DNA of 43,510 nt from Paraglomus occultum (GCA_910592205.1 CAJVPJ010000116.1:1-43510), one strand, 5' to 3'; counted from the stretch's first letter, positions 12,002-24,619 are shown. Notes: a model not told the origin generated them from the sequence alone. Program-made: numbers and translations.

Positions 12002-13047
12002 CTATTTGTTGAAAATATTACCAACGCGACGTTTTTTCGCCAATGGTTCCTCATTCACTGCGCCTGCCCTATCTTCCAACAAACCAACGATTACCTCCAT
12101 TAACCTTTTTACATTGCGCCGGAATTCGTCTTCATTATCGAGGGCCGACTTTTTGAAGCTGATGAGGTAATCCTTCTCGCTCGTGGAATAAATTCCTTCA
12201 GTCGTGTACAAAATGAAGTACCAAAAAGTTGGGTGATAGATTAGCAAAATTTTGCTGGAAGGGAAAAAAATCGTTATTAAACCTTACCTGTAGTTACAAT
12301 CCCATACATGTAGTCGTATGAGTCGAAAATGCCTTACGTTTCCGCTTATTCGTTTGACACGCGCTCTCAATCTGAAGTAGAAACCAATCGCCACTTGGTG
12401 TGGTTTACTTTCCGTGATACACATAATTTCCTCTCGCAGTGAATCCAAGAGTTTTTTGACAGTATAATCAACCCGACCAGTGGTTTCATCACCGACGACT
12501 TCGAATTGTGGTGCTAGGATAAGACCTTCGAGGAGGTTAACTGACGCATGCAGAATTGGTGATATGAATTCACAACGCACCGCCTCATTGCTATCTGGTG
12601 CTAACCCTCCTAAATTTTTTAACCCGAGTCGTAATTCCTTTACGCATTGCATGAGCGCTTCATTGGTGTCCTCGAGTTTGTGTATAACCGGCTGAAATTG
12701 TGGAATGCTCAATATTGAATCACCGGGTTTATACTTTGCCAATACCCCCCTTCACGTCTGCCTGAGTGCGGAAAGATGAATACGTCTTCAATTTCTCGAC
12801 CGGCGATCTCATCATCACGAAGGATTTTGAAATCAGCTTCGTCGAGTTGCAAGTCTTCTTCCCCACGTAAAAATTCGATAGGATTTTCTGTGTCCAAGAT
12901 TCTAACCGCTTCAGCTAAAGTGGTCGCATTGTTAGCTGGAAGTGGACGACATTTTCGAGTTATATATGATTTTTCGTGGAATGCTATTGGCTCAACTGTT
13001 GTATTCAAATAATGTGGGGGGATCGGTGGTATATTAATATACAACAC
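12002..13047 (-). pseudogene. Broken PD-(D/E)XK-like nuclease family gene
   Basis: One protein can be followed through four frame segments. The N-terminal part (13047 to about 12750) begins near 'IPPIPPHYLNTTVEPIA' and ends 'SGRREGG'; no ATG precedes it. The frame is lost in a six-base C run (12745-12750) and resumes as 'KYKPGDSILSIPQFQP'. The core then shows 'RCEFISPIL', 'GRVDYTVK' and 'CITESK', spaced like the E...D...ExK of a PD-(D/E)XK fold. The frame breaks again near 12380, continuing as 'LLQIESACQTNKRKRKAF', and near 12330, continuing as 'DSYDYMYGIVTTG'. A GT-AG intron (about 12257-12291) leads to 'WYFILYTTEGIY' and a basic tail 'LAKKRRVG'. The nuclease assignment is inference from the motif pattern; similar folds occur in Crinkler-type effectors and retroelements. 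Sequencing error cannot explain all three breaks easily. Confidence 0.6.
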
Positions 13048-13636
13048 TCAGTTTATTATTATCTTTTTGTGGATATTCCTAGTTAGGGGTAAATTAAGCA
13101 ATTTTTTTATTCAACAAAGCATATGATGTTTACCGCTGAACGTAAGAATCTACGCTAATATTAATCGATTATCGATATCGAATATGTTATTAAATATTCT
13201 TTCTTAACAGCCAAGGCGGCTACGACATATTGCGTAAAGTGGCTCCCTTGACAACAACAGATATTAAGTAATAAGATCATTCAATCCTTATCTTCATATC
13301 CAAGATAAAAGACTTGTTATTAATATTTACACTGTATTGGTTGCCCACAAGACCCTACCCCACTGTGATTTGTCAAAGACAAATGTGAATAATCATACCC
13401 AAGAATATTCCCGAAAATATCACATCTTACATAATATTATCAATATCAATATCCTTCCTTCATTCTCGTCCACGCGCTCTCTCTCGCGTTTTCCATCCAA
13501 TCGAGAAGTTAAACCCCTCTTCTACTATTCAATAATTTCCAAACGCAATCGCAGCCTTTTCCTCCACGCCAACATCAATGTCATTTCATCATTTTCGCTT
13601 TTCAAGCGAACGCTGCTATCTGTAACAATTGAATTC
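13048..13636. other. Intergenic region between the nuclease-like pseudogene and the BRCT gene
   Basis: About 0.6 kb of AT-rich DNA. It should hold the 3' end of the BRCT gene transcript. No other gene, repeat or RNA was recognised. Confidence 0.4.
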
Positions 13637-15668
13637 TCATTCTCCATATTCCTCAATCTCAAACCCACCAAACCCTGGTCGAAGTATTTCGACTGCCTCA
13701 AATATGGACGTTCGCGATGGGTTTAAAGCCATCAGCAAAACGGTTGCCCGCTGTTTTAACTGATTGGCACTAATTGTGGAAGGTTGTGGTGTAGGTGTTG
13801 GAGGTGTATGAAAACGGGAAGGGGTGGGTGAGTTTGGATAAGGCATCGGATGCAATGATTCCGAACGCGTCGGAGTCGCCCTTGCGAGTAGAAGTTGAAG
13901 CGTTAGTCGCAACAGTAAATATTGCGAAAGAAATTTAAAAACTTAGTCGCCAGATATACCTTTTGGAACGGCTATTTCTCTGGTCTTCGATCACGTCATC
14001 TTCATGTCCTTCATTAATTATTTCCTCCACATGGTTCTCAACGTTGCAATTTACAGTTTCTTGTTCGTTGTCCATTGCATTCCCGATTGAGTTTCCAAAG
14101 TTTAAGTTTTCAACAGCACTCACTCGTTCATGCTCACATTCATCTCTCCTAAAAACTTCTGGACTGTCTAGCCTTCTCTTCTTTCTGCAGAAAAAGGTAC
14201 AAGGTCAGATTCCTAACAAAGCAGAGGCGTAAACGCGAACAAACAAAACTACATCTCCAACAATTGATAAATCACCGTAAGGGAGAACGAGAAGCCCTGC
14301 TAGTCGGTTGAGGCGGTGTTGGTGAAGGAGGCGGCCTGCAAAGGGTAGGTTGGTACGGAGGGAGTTTGGGAAAGAAATGAAAGAAAAGGAACGACAAGGC
14401 GGACAGCATTTGATGTAGTGATAAGAGCAACAGTCAAAAGAACAATACGGATAGCACTGGAAATGTAATAATCAAAATAGCCAGAGGAAGTAAGATGAAT
14501 TAAATGAAAACAACAAACAAACACCAAAAAAGTTTTGTACGTTGACATGGTAACAAAAAAAAAAAAAAAAAAGACTGCAATAGCAAATATTCCCGTATCC
14601 TAATCTAAAACCTCAGCTCTTATATTCCAATCCAATGCTCTTTTCGTTTTTAAGCAAAAACAATGCTTACCCATTGTTCCACCCATCCTGCCTATAAAAG
14701 TATTCAGGTAATTTTGATTCAGTCGCGTTCGCATCCATATCATCAATTACTTCTTCGTTCTCGATAACGCTTGCACTAGCACTACCGTTTATGCTGGAAA
14801 AATCCATAAAAGACACATCCGATGATCTGACTTTTCGTGCACGTTGTCTCGGTATTCCATACTCGGGATCCAAGTCATCAACGTAACTTAGTGAAGCCAA
14901 TCGTTCAAGGGTTACATTCATTGGCAGACTGTATCTTCCGGAAGTAGAAGAATTGTTCCGAGTGTAGGTAGGAGCAGGAGTAGGCGAGCTGGATGTCGAT
15001 GTTAGAACGGGTGGTGAATTCGGGGAATTAGGTAAGGAAACGTGCGCTTGAATTCGACGTCGTATAGCTATAGAGGAAAAGGTAAAATATTAAACAGATG
15101 GGAAAAATAAATGTTAGGAACAACGAACCAAAAAAAAAAAAAAAGGTAAATGAAAGCAAGCGACCAGAATAAGATGTAACACGTAAACTTGATAACTCAC
15201 GAATATCGAAATCCGGCAGAACAAAAGGTCCTAAATGCACTTTACGGCCTCTGTTGTGGCAATCTGTTATCCAGCTTGGGTGATATATGACAACGGTCTC
15301 TTGCTGCAATAGTCTATAAAAGCAAAGACGCATATAATTGGTCAATTATCGCTTACCGCCCATGAACGATTTCGCATTACTGCTTACCGTCTCGTTTCCG
15401 GTTCGTTTTTATCGTTGCTAAAGAATAAATTGCAACGCGACGGGTGAATATCGTGTTTGCCGCCATGGTGGACTGCAGGTGGCAACGAGACGTAATAACC
15501 AATGAGAACGCACAAGGTCAGTAATTAAGACAAATTGAGGTTTAAAAAAAAAAAAAGGGAAAAAAAAAAGCATAGCTTAGTTTCAGCAAGGGATTATACT
15601 TTACCCCAAAGTTCACGCGCCTGCTTGTCTACTTTGGGTGCAAACCAGGCGGTCCAACTTGCAAACAT
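13637..15668 (-). CDS. BRCT-domain nuclear protein, family unassigned
   Basis: Seven exons joined by GT-AG: 15605-15668, 15388-15472, 15201-15313, 14671-15067, 14276-14335, 13960-14184 and 13637-13880. They sum to 1188 nt, 395 aa, in phase throughout. Residues 1 to about 85 resemble one BRCT domain: 'FAPKVDKQARELW', then 'HHGGKHD', then 'VVIYHPSWITDC' with the invariant Trp and the small residue three positions later, then 'GRKVHLGPFVLPDF'. A long low-complexity region rich in Ser and Pro follows, then a basic nuclear-localisation-like KKRRLDSP and an acidic stretch ('VEEIINEGHEDDVIED'). The C-terminus has a predicted helix ('LKQRATVLLMAL'). The frame stays open upstream of the ATG at 15666-15668 ('PFNGLM'), so the true start may be further out. 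An N-terminal BRCT with a helical C-terminus recalls Rap1, but no Myb domain was seen; Rtt107- or XRCC1-like proteins are alternatives. Confidence 0.75.
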
Positions 15669-15818
15669 TAGACCGTTAAAAGGAGAGAGAAATGCGACAG
15701 GCGGTAGGTGGCAGATGGTATGTGTATATGCAGGTTGGTGCTGTTTGTTCCTGCGACTAAATAATTCCTTTGTAAAATTTTGCTGCGCGGTCGACGTAAA
15801 GAATAATGGTAGTGGTAA

Positions 15819-15829
15819 TAGGGTTAGGG
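15819..15829 (+). promoter_or_regulatory. Telobox-like TAGGGTTAGGG motif
   Basis: TAGGGTTAGGG, two copies of the common telomere repeat, lies about 150 bp upstream of the BRCT gene start. In fungi, teloboxes in promoters are bound by Myb-type telobox factors. A single short motif could arise by chance. Confidence 0.3.
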
Positions 15830-15869
15830 GAAAAAGCGCGCAAAGTCAAAAAATTAATGCTGTTGGGTA

Positions 15870-17618
15870 ATATATGAGCGCACTTTCCTGATATGGCAAG
15901 GAATAATGATGAGGGGGGGGGGGCATGTTGCTATTATTACGTAATTGATGGGGTATGCATGAACAAGTTATGAAGTTGGATAACTCGTCACTTGTCAATT
16001 GACTGGCTCAACTCGAGTACTAGGGACACACGCTTTCATTGAGACGCGCTTTTCTAAATAGAGTATAGTTCTGCTATAAAGCGAACGCATTCCTGAATTG
16101 AGATATTGATTGGCTGTGTAAAGTGAAAATGTGACCAAACCGAACGCCCGCCTTTCTCTGCTCCAAACCAAACATTATTATCACAATTGCTCACGATATA
16201 CATTTCTAAATTTAATTACAGAAATTATTGGAAACTTACAATTCTGCTATTTCTCTCCCAACCATACTCTTCCCCCACCTTCCCCATAGATCCCCAAGAG
16301 AAAAGAGAAAGAAAAGAAAAAAAAAAGAGAAAGAAACTGTATAAAAGATCTAAAGAAAATCCTAAAGTGAAAGGTACAAGTGAATTTATAAAATAATGGG
16401 CAAAATTAGAAGAGTCCATAACGTATGATACTTTATAAAATGTCTCCGGTGGCTAGGTACAACTCAAGAACTGTGTGTTCTTGAGTTGACAACTGTCGAA
16501 TGCGCCCGATGGCTGCTTCAATGCGATCAGGAAATAAACCAGTATCGCTAACCCTATTGCCCATATGCAAAGTTCACGGTTCTGTGAAAATGAATGGGTC
16601 GAAGATTGTAATAATAATTTTTGGGGGGAAGAGAGAATTTTTTTATGAAAAGTTAATTTCTGATCCATAAATAATTTTTAAAAGGTGTCTAATCGCTCAG
16701 TGTGTTCTTTTATATTTTTGGTAATAGATACATATTACATAAATAACATATAAATATATAGGGAGAGTGCCTTTTTTTTTGTTCTCATAAAATTGTAGAG
16801 AAAACAGAAAAGTGACCATAGAGAAAGACGATAAAAAATAAAAGAGAAAATAACAAAAAAATAAAATAAAATAAAATAAAATAAAAAGTAATGAAATAAA
16901 TAATGAAAAATATAAGACGCGCCCGACAAAGCAGACCCAAGGCCCTGAATGTTCCTCTTTTTTCTTTTTCTTTTTTTTTTTGTCATCACCCAGTCAAATC
17001 CACAGGAAAAAAAAAATACCCAAATTCCCAAATCAATCTGTATAAATTATTCTACTTTCCTATCCCGCTCCCACTCCCGCTCGGTTGCCCAAAACGACTA
17101 CTCACATTTCTTTTAGCAGTCGGGATTTTCAACGCCATGGAACTAGAACTCGTTTCTCCTTCTCTGAGTCTTGGTCCCTTCTGCTCAAAGCTGAGGTACG
17201 CCTCATGAAAACGGGCACCATCAGTGGCTTTACTACTAGATTCGATTTCGTTAGGTCCGACAAAAGACCGGGCTTTGGGGATGTACTTTTGTTCCAGATT
17301 AGCGTGTTCTGTTTTGGCAGAATGAATTGGAGAGTGGCATCATTGTTATCTATAGGTTATAATATGATAAACGCAGGGTTGAAATGAGAGAAAAAATCAT
17401 TGCTTTTTTTTTTCTTTTGAAGAATCTTTTTTGATGTTTCGATGTCATAATGATTGGAAATAGAAAAGAAAATATATACTTACCGACAAGGAATCTTTTA
17501 AATTAACAAGTGGGGGTAATTGCGAAATTGTTGATATGGGATTAAAAAAAAAGCGTATAGCATTTAGTATTTGTTAACCAAAGAAAAAAATATACACAAA
17601 AAATACACAATTGTATAT
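15870..17618. other. Intergenic region with simple-sequence runs
   Basis: About 1.7 kb without a recognisable gene. It holds a G run near 15914-15923, an (AAAAT)n array and several poly-A/T runs. The part next to 17618 should include the 3' UTR of the GAR-domain gene. Confidence 0.5.
16857..16886. repeat. (AAAAT)n microsatellite
   Basis: About five perfect AAAAT pentamers in tandem, within a longer A-rich region. Confidence 0.9.
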
Positions 17619-20600
17619 TTACTTTGACAGTTCAGCCCAGCCACCACCAACTCTGACCATAACCATACGACTTCTCAAAATACGGCAGTAACACAATTTA
17701 GGCTCCACTTCACCAAACATGTATTTTCCAGACTCTTTTTCAACCATAGAGACTTTAATCTTGACGGGACAGGCGTTAACGATCCTTGCAACCTCGACAT
17801 CCAACTGATCATTGGGATCAGGTACGTAATTATTAACGGAATGCGGCAATAATCTGATCGGGGGTCTTCGTGAAGCGCCAGGTGTCGGGCTCGGCGTCTG
17901 TCTCGGCGTACTCGACGGACTAGCCAATCTTGAACCGGCTCGTCGGTAAGAATTAACAGGTCTCGGAGATCCGGTGGGTGACACAACGCTTCTTTTCGTA
18001 ACACGGCTAGACGCCGGCGAAGGCGATCGTGCTGTTCGTAATGAAGAAGTTGATGATCTTGGTGTTAACGCGGATGATCTTGATGAAGGACGAGCTGTTA
18101 CTGTGCGCACAGACGAATTTGTTGGTGTCGTACCTGAAGAAGAAGGATTGGATGCCGCTCGTCGCTGTCTGGTCGGCGGTTGTAGTGCACGTTTCTGACC
18201 GTTAAGCAAACGTTTCAACTCATCTTTCTTTGTGTTTGCTAATGCCTTTAGTTCTGCCCATTGTTCAGTGAGGGCGCCGAGTCGTTCTTCTACTCGCCAG
18301 TCGTCTTTAATGCCCTCAGCCATGATTCGAATGTTTTCCAATTCTTGAGATATCTTTGGTTCGTAGTATTGATACTTTGTATCTAATTCAATGAGTCTAG
18401 ATTTAAGCTCAGTCGGGGGTAGCGTTGCGAGATCGTCATCTGCCGTTGTGGCCATGTCGATTACTTCTAATAACGAGCTTATCATAGCTTCCATTTCGTC
18501 AGCCTTGGTACCAAATATTGCTAGACGAGTCGCTTCTCGGAGTAGATTACGTTTATTATCAATACAATTGGCGAGACCCGTCAAAGATTCAGCAATACCA
18601 GCACGCTGTTGCAAATAGCCGGTCGCATTTTCTGTGAGATTACTGAGCATCTCATCCAAAGCTTCGATCCTAGGCAGAAGAATGTGGTCAACCTCAGCCT
18701 GGATTTCATCAAGCTCTCGCTCACCATTATCAAGGTCTTCTTTTGTTGGCAGGCGGAGTACAGAGTCGCCTGTATATGACTCAATGTTCAGCACACGTTC
18801 CTTGACCTGGCCAATGGCCGTAAGAATCTCTTTGATGGCTCGACTGACTTCTTGGTTCTCTTTGGAAGCGTTGAGACTCTTTCTTACGGTCGTTAACAAG
18901 TCTTTGAGAGCATTCCAGTCGTCTAGTACACGGTCAGTTCGCTGCTGTACGGCATCTTTGATCTTGGGATTTGATTCTTCTGGTTGCGGTACATCAATTT
19001 CAGCACTGTCGGCTTCTGGTACCAAGACCTTTCGTGCCATTTCTACGAATGCATCAACTGTCGGTTGGAATCTGGCTACTTTTTCTTCGAGGTCTGCAAT
19101 TTCTAGTTCCTGATCGGTAACGTCAACCTGAACGTCGAGAACAGCGCGTTTACAGCCCTGTATCCATGCCTTGATATCCCGAGCAGCTTTGGCATGTGCA
19201 TATAGCCTACGTACAAGCTCAAGCTCCCGTCGCTCAAGTGCAACTGCATCCGAAAATCCTTTCAAAGTATCGCTTACTCGGTTGTAAATACTCAGTATGC
19301 GTTCCTTGTTGATGGTAGGATTTTGTTCTATCAATGTATCAGCTTCCTGCTTGAAACTTCCATTTACTTGATCATCAAGGCCACTTAATTTTTGTTCACT
19401 TTCTGTATATCCCTCAATCGAACGTCGGTAGACCTTTTCGATATCGTCGACTTCAAGAGCATAATATCCACTAATTTCTAAATCGTCATGGCGAGTTCTT
19501 ACAATAGCTGTCCCTTCCAAGCAATCAGACATGATGCGGTCCGCCTCTGCATGGAAAGCAGCGAGGGCGGATGCGTTATGGGCTGCTGTTAATGCAACCT
19601 TGAGTGCAGCTGATAATGCGTCTAATCGTTTTGTCATATCTTCATGGTGATCTTTGAAATTAAGTTTGTTCTGCGCATCGAGTGGTTCTCCTGGCTTCTC
19701 TGGAATTTCATGTGAGGCAACTCTGGCTTCCTCGAGTCTTGAATACCCTTCTTTTATCTTGATATCTAATTCATTGACTTCTGCAGCTAGTTCGTCGTAT
19801 CCTGTGGTTCCAAGCTTATCGATGCGCTGCTGTAATCCATTAACAATATCAGTTTCAACACTGTAGATGCTCCCGTGACAATCATACCAACTCTTGACTT
19901 TATCAACAAGTCCTTTCATTTCTGATGTAGCTAATTCCAATCCATCCCATGAAGTGCCGAGCTGATCATGCCATTCGATAATGTCTTGCAGTTCACGAAT
20001 ATCTCCTCGTGCTGAAATATCTTGAAACTCGGCCTTGATGCTTTCCAATTCATTCATACGTTCTGGCAGTTCGTTGGTGAACTGTTCAAACAAAAGAGAT
20101 AATGACTGAAAGTTGTTATTGTTTTGATCTTCATTTTTGCCCACCATCAGACCATATTGTGTGGCATCTGCAAAGTTTGTTATAGTCTGCTCAATCCATC
20201 GCTGCAGGTCATCAATACGCGCTTTATGAGCGTTGGCAATCTGTGCTGATTGATAAGCTTCAAAGTCATCGCTCTTTTTGCCAATAAGTTTCTTGATGCC
20301 GAGAATGGCTTCCGATATTTGATCCAATTTATTTTTAAGCACGCTCGATTCCTTGTCTGTTATTTTCGTTGGTTTCTCTCGGAGACTTTCAATAACGTTA
20401 GTGTAAAGCCTGACTAATCGGAAAAATTCAATCTCCTCAATATCCTTTATTTTAATGTGCCAGTCTCTTGTCGTAGAGTGATCCATGTCTCGGACGTTTG
20501 TATTCTCAATCTCCTTGCCCAAATCAGCAATCTTTTGAAGTAGATCGTTGGCCTTTTCTTTGACATCAACAAAGAGAAGTGCTTGTTCTAGAACCTGGCG

Positions 20601-23600
20601 AGCTTCTGGAACGGCGTTTTTCAATGCTTCCCAAAGATCATCGAGTTCCTTTTGTCGTGCGGTAATCGCTTCTACGTCGGCTTTAACAATATCAACCTCC
20701 CCGTCATCGCCTTCGCGCTCTAGTGGTGTCATTTCTTGCGCCAATCCTACAGACAGGTCCTTTGTCAATTCAAATGTGCGATAGCCTTGACGAGCAGTTT
20801 CGATGCGATCCACTTCACTAATCAATTCACGCAAGCGCTTCTCGGTCTGTTCGCCAAGCGTGTCATCATTTGCTATGCCAAGCAAAGTTTGCAGCCGAGG
20901 CTCAATCCAAGATGTGATTTCTGTTGCTTGGTTCATGTAAGATTCTACCATTTTCTTTCTCAATATCTCTGCGTCAGTTTCAATATGTTCGTGTAAACCA
21001 GCGAGACGGCCTTCGAGAGTGTGCATCATGTTTTCCAATTCGTCAGTGTTAACGCACTTGGTTCCAATAGTTCGGACCTCGGCGACAAGAGCGGCAACCT
21101 TTTCAAGCAAATCACGAAGATCTTTGGATTCGAAATCTGCCACGTTTGACGTCAATTCAGTGTTATCGGCAAAGAACTTTTCCACATCTTCTTTTGTAAA
21201 TGTTTTCTTTGCAAGCATGTCGCTCTTGCGTTTGTTAAGGAACTTGTGCTTGTCTGCAATCCATTTCTCCAATCTTGCAGCTTCCTTCTTACATTCTTCA
21301 GCGGTCTTGGTGAGCCTGAGAGCGCACTGATAGGCTTGTAGTGCTTCATCAACTTCGCTGGTGAGACTTTGCAGGCATTTGTAATATTTCTCGACACCCT
21401 CTTGAACCTCGGCGTTTTCGGATTCTTCATGACGAGCATGTGTTGGGTAAATGACTGTTGAGCCTTTGGTTTGCCATGCCTTGTTGATTTTGTCATTAAG
21501 GGCTTTTACTCGTGCCACATATTTGTTTTCCATTGATGCGCGAGGATTGGATTCTTCTTTTATCAATTCATCGCGTAAACGACAGCCTTCAACGTGAGCA
21601 GCCTCTGCGTCGGAAACGTAATCAAAAACTTGTTTCTTTTGAGCAACGATATTCTTTGCGAAAGTATGGTACAGCGTTAAATGTTCGTAATCCCGATCTT
21701 CCAAATTCTCTTGTCGTACTAGTAAATGTTCCGGAAGCTCTGTAAGCGATACTTCGACTAGCTCGTCAAAAATGCGTCCGGCCTCTGCAATAACCGAGTC
21801 TTTGAACTTGGTGATTCTTGTTCCAAAAGTATGAGCCTCTGTGCTGTTTTCTTTATAGGAGGGTTGCCCAATGGCTTCATAAAAACCGTCTGCTCGTGTA
21901 GCAGTAGGAGCTTTCCATCGGCTGCGCTGCTTTATAAAGTCGTGAATTTCCGTGATGAAATCTCCCCACTGTTTCATGGCTTTCTCATACTCTTGTTCCC
22001 ACTGAACACGCAACGCCAAACAGTCTAGTTCGTTAGCACGTCGTTTTAACATGTTGAAAAGTTGGTCTAAGAAAGCGAGAGTTTTTAGTGTTATAGATAT
22101 CGTCATTGTGTCGGCCGGCGACATTGTGTTGGAAGCGGTTTTGTCACTGCTCATGATGTTTTTAACATGGTCGCGAAGACGAGACATATCTTCCGCATCG
22201 AAATTTTCCACGTCATGCTCCAATTCCTCGTACTCTTTCTGCCATGTATTGACTTGTTCTTCAGTCACTGGCGCTGGACCTTCCTGGAACACATCTACCT
22301 GGGGAACGTTCTCCAACACGTCTATACGTTGCTCGATCCAGATGCGAATACGTTCAGCCTCTTTAAACCAGATGCGTACTTCTTCAATCCAGTCCTGGAC
22401 AAGTTGTTGTTCAGAAATTATTTTTTCGAAAGCTTCTCTAAAGCTGCTGTCATCAAAACTTTCGGCCATCATTGGAGTGTGAGCTATACAGAGTCCATCG
22501 AGAAGGCTTTGGGCTTCGCTCATGTGGTTGTCGAGTTCTTGAATTGAAGCATCAGTAGTGGTTTCAACGTCACCGCGTCTCATTTTTCCCTTTACAATGT
22601 CGAATTGATCCTGAATCGCGTGAACTTTTTTCGCAAATTCTCGACCTTCCTTTATGCGAGCGAGATCAGACTTGCGAAGTTCCATCAACCCTTTGACTTC
22701 GGCAAACTTTGTCTCGACCTCGTTGATCCGTTCTTTGACCTCGGCACCGCGAACCCTTTTTGCTCTTTCGCTGTTGAGCCAAAACTCGACCCAAATGCTT
22801 CTCTCGAATGAAACCAATTCCGATTCTATCGAACCATATCGTTCCGTGAGCTCTTCAACATGATCATCGTTGCAGGTAAGTCCATGTACTCGTTCCGGTT
22901 CATCGTTTTCCGAATCTGTTTCGAGCATGTACACGGGTGGGGGCAAAAGTCGTATGCTAAACGACTCTAGTCGCTCCTGAATTTCAGAACTTAGCCTGTC
23001 AAAGTCCGACCCAGCCGAAGTTGGTGAGCTCGGACTTGAGGGACTGAGATAGGCGGCCATCTGAAGTCTGTTCTCTTCCACTGCTACGCGAATGTTTTGT
23101 ATGGTAACTAACAGTTTTGCATGACGTTGTCGTACAGCCTTTGATAGAGCAGAGTCGTCAGTTGGTAGCTCTGGTTGATAGTTTGTTATCTCTACCTCGA
23201 CTATCTTGACATCTTCGGTCACTAATTCAGCATCATTTTGTTGGGCAATGAGTTTTCGGACTGATTGCATGTGTAGCCGCATCTTTTGCAAGTCGTTGAG
23301 ATTCTTGAGAAGTTCCGTGTATCGCTCGACAGTTGTCTGTGATAGCATCAGTGTTATATAATCTGTTAGCTTGGCAAGCTTATCGTCCAAATTCTTGCGT
23401 TGTTTTGTTATCAAGTCTATAACCGCTTGATCGTCTTGATTAGACGAATCTTTTGTATCAGCAATAATATCATCAGCTTTCTTATTTAATGCATCGATGC
23501 CATCTTGTTTGAATTGTTCAATGTCAGCGGTAATTGCCTCAATCATTTTTCGTCTTTCGTCTACTATTACTTCTAAATTTTGTTCTTCTTCAACCCATTC

Positions 23601-24619
23601 TTGTTTATTGATAAAATCGGGAATCTCCAACTGATTTGTCCTATTCTGAGTGTCGGCTATCCATTTCTCTGTCTCTTTTGCCTCATCAAACCAGCGACAT
23701 ATTTTCCGCTGTAGGCTATAGCAGTCTTGATCTCTGCTATTTTGCTTTTAAGCGAGTTGACACTTGTGCTGATGATGTCGTCAATTTTTTGTTTGAGCTC
23801 TGTGGGTATTCTGTATTGCTTATGTTGGACTTGGAGCTGATGGATTTCATTTATCTTTTCGTCAACATGATGAAGCAGTTCCTCAATTTCTACAACTTTG
23901 GTATACCATTCGTCTAGTTGGGATGTTGAGACAAAACCAGTGACGATGACGTCACTTAATTGACCGTTAACAGGATCATCGTGTGTTCTGCGTCTGCTTT
24001 CCTCAACGCCGTCTAAAGTCGCTTCAACTTCTTTGACCTGTGATAATACGTCGTCTAGTTTTTTTTGTATGTCCGCCACCCAATGGAACTCTCGCAATTT
24101 AACGTTACTTGTCTTTATTATTTCGTTGAAGGACAACCATAATTGGTCTATTGTATATTGGATATTTTGTATTGTTTGTTGTTCTTCAGAAATGTTCGTA
24201 GACGATAATAGCTGCTCGCCCAGCTCTACTACTTTAGCATGCTCTGATTTTTGTGTTATTATATCTGCGTGTAATCTTGCTAATGTGTCGTTAATAGAGG
24301 AAAGAGCATCTTGGTCGGGTTTTGAGTCTGTTAAGGGAAAGTCTGGGAAGCGGGAAGACTGTCTTGTCAGCCACTGTGCAAGAGCTTGGACTGCTTCAAA
24401 GTATACTCCGAGAGGGCCGCCAGGGCTAAGTTGTAACCTCTGCAATTCAGTCGCAAAATCTTTAAATATTTCCTTCTGTTTCGCTAACTCCACATCTACA
24501 GATAGTACTTCCTCTTCGACTATATGTTCAGCACCGTCCATTATATGATTGTCTACTAAGTGAGCATCTGACATCGTGTCGTGCATTGCGTCGTCGAGTG
24601 TGTGAAGTGTGCTTTCCAT
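17619..24619 (-). CDS. Giant spectrin-repeat-like protein with C-terminal GAS2-related (GAR) domain
   Basis: About 2,300 codons on the minus strand in two frame segments, 23657-24619 and 17619 to about 23700. The start is ATG 24617-24619 (MESTLHTLDDAMHD). Most of the protein is long charged helices with regularly placed Trp (for example 'LEKWIADKHKFL', 'IEEVRIWFKEAERI', 'DDLQRWIEQTI'), as in spectrin or plakin repeats. The last 200 residues hold a basic Ser/Pro/Arg-rich linker, then a GAR domain: 'IVNACPVKIKV', 'GKYMFGEVEPKLCYCR', 'ILRSRMVMVRVGGGWAELSK'. GAR domains bind microtubules; spectraplakins link them to actin. No CH actin-binding domains were seen at the N-terminus and no SxIP EB1 motif in the linker. 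The frames join if one base is missing near 23694-23706, so that 'GKYV' continues to 'WFDEAKETEKW'. Nearly 7 kb has no evident intron. Likely a cortical or cytoskeletal linker; the exact family is unknown. Confidence 0.85.
23694..23707 (-). other. Frame break inside the GAR-domain gene
   Basis: Upstream of this point the frame reads 'KTAIAYSGKYVAGLMRQ' to a TAG at about 23657. Downstream homologous-looking sequence 'RWFDEAKETEKWIAD' lies in the -1 frame. No GT-AG pair of reasonable length removes the problem without deleting helix sequence. One missing base in GGAAAATATG would restore a single frame. Confidence 0.75.

Noticed and set aside
15535-15870. Plus-strand frame with a poly-Lys start
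   Set aside because: It is antisense to the first exon and upstream region of the BRCT gene and begins in a poly-A run.
18634-19113. Long plus-strand frames opposite the giant GAR-domain gene
   Set aside because: They are antisense shadows of a long coding frame; composition is Ser-rich and no family motif is present.
23694-23707. Programmed -1 ribosomal frameshift in the giant gene
   Set aside because: No canonical X-XXY-YYZ slippery heptamer in the zero frame; a single missing base is simpler.
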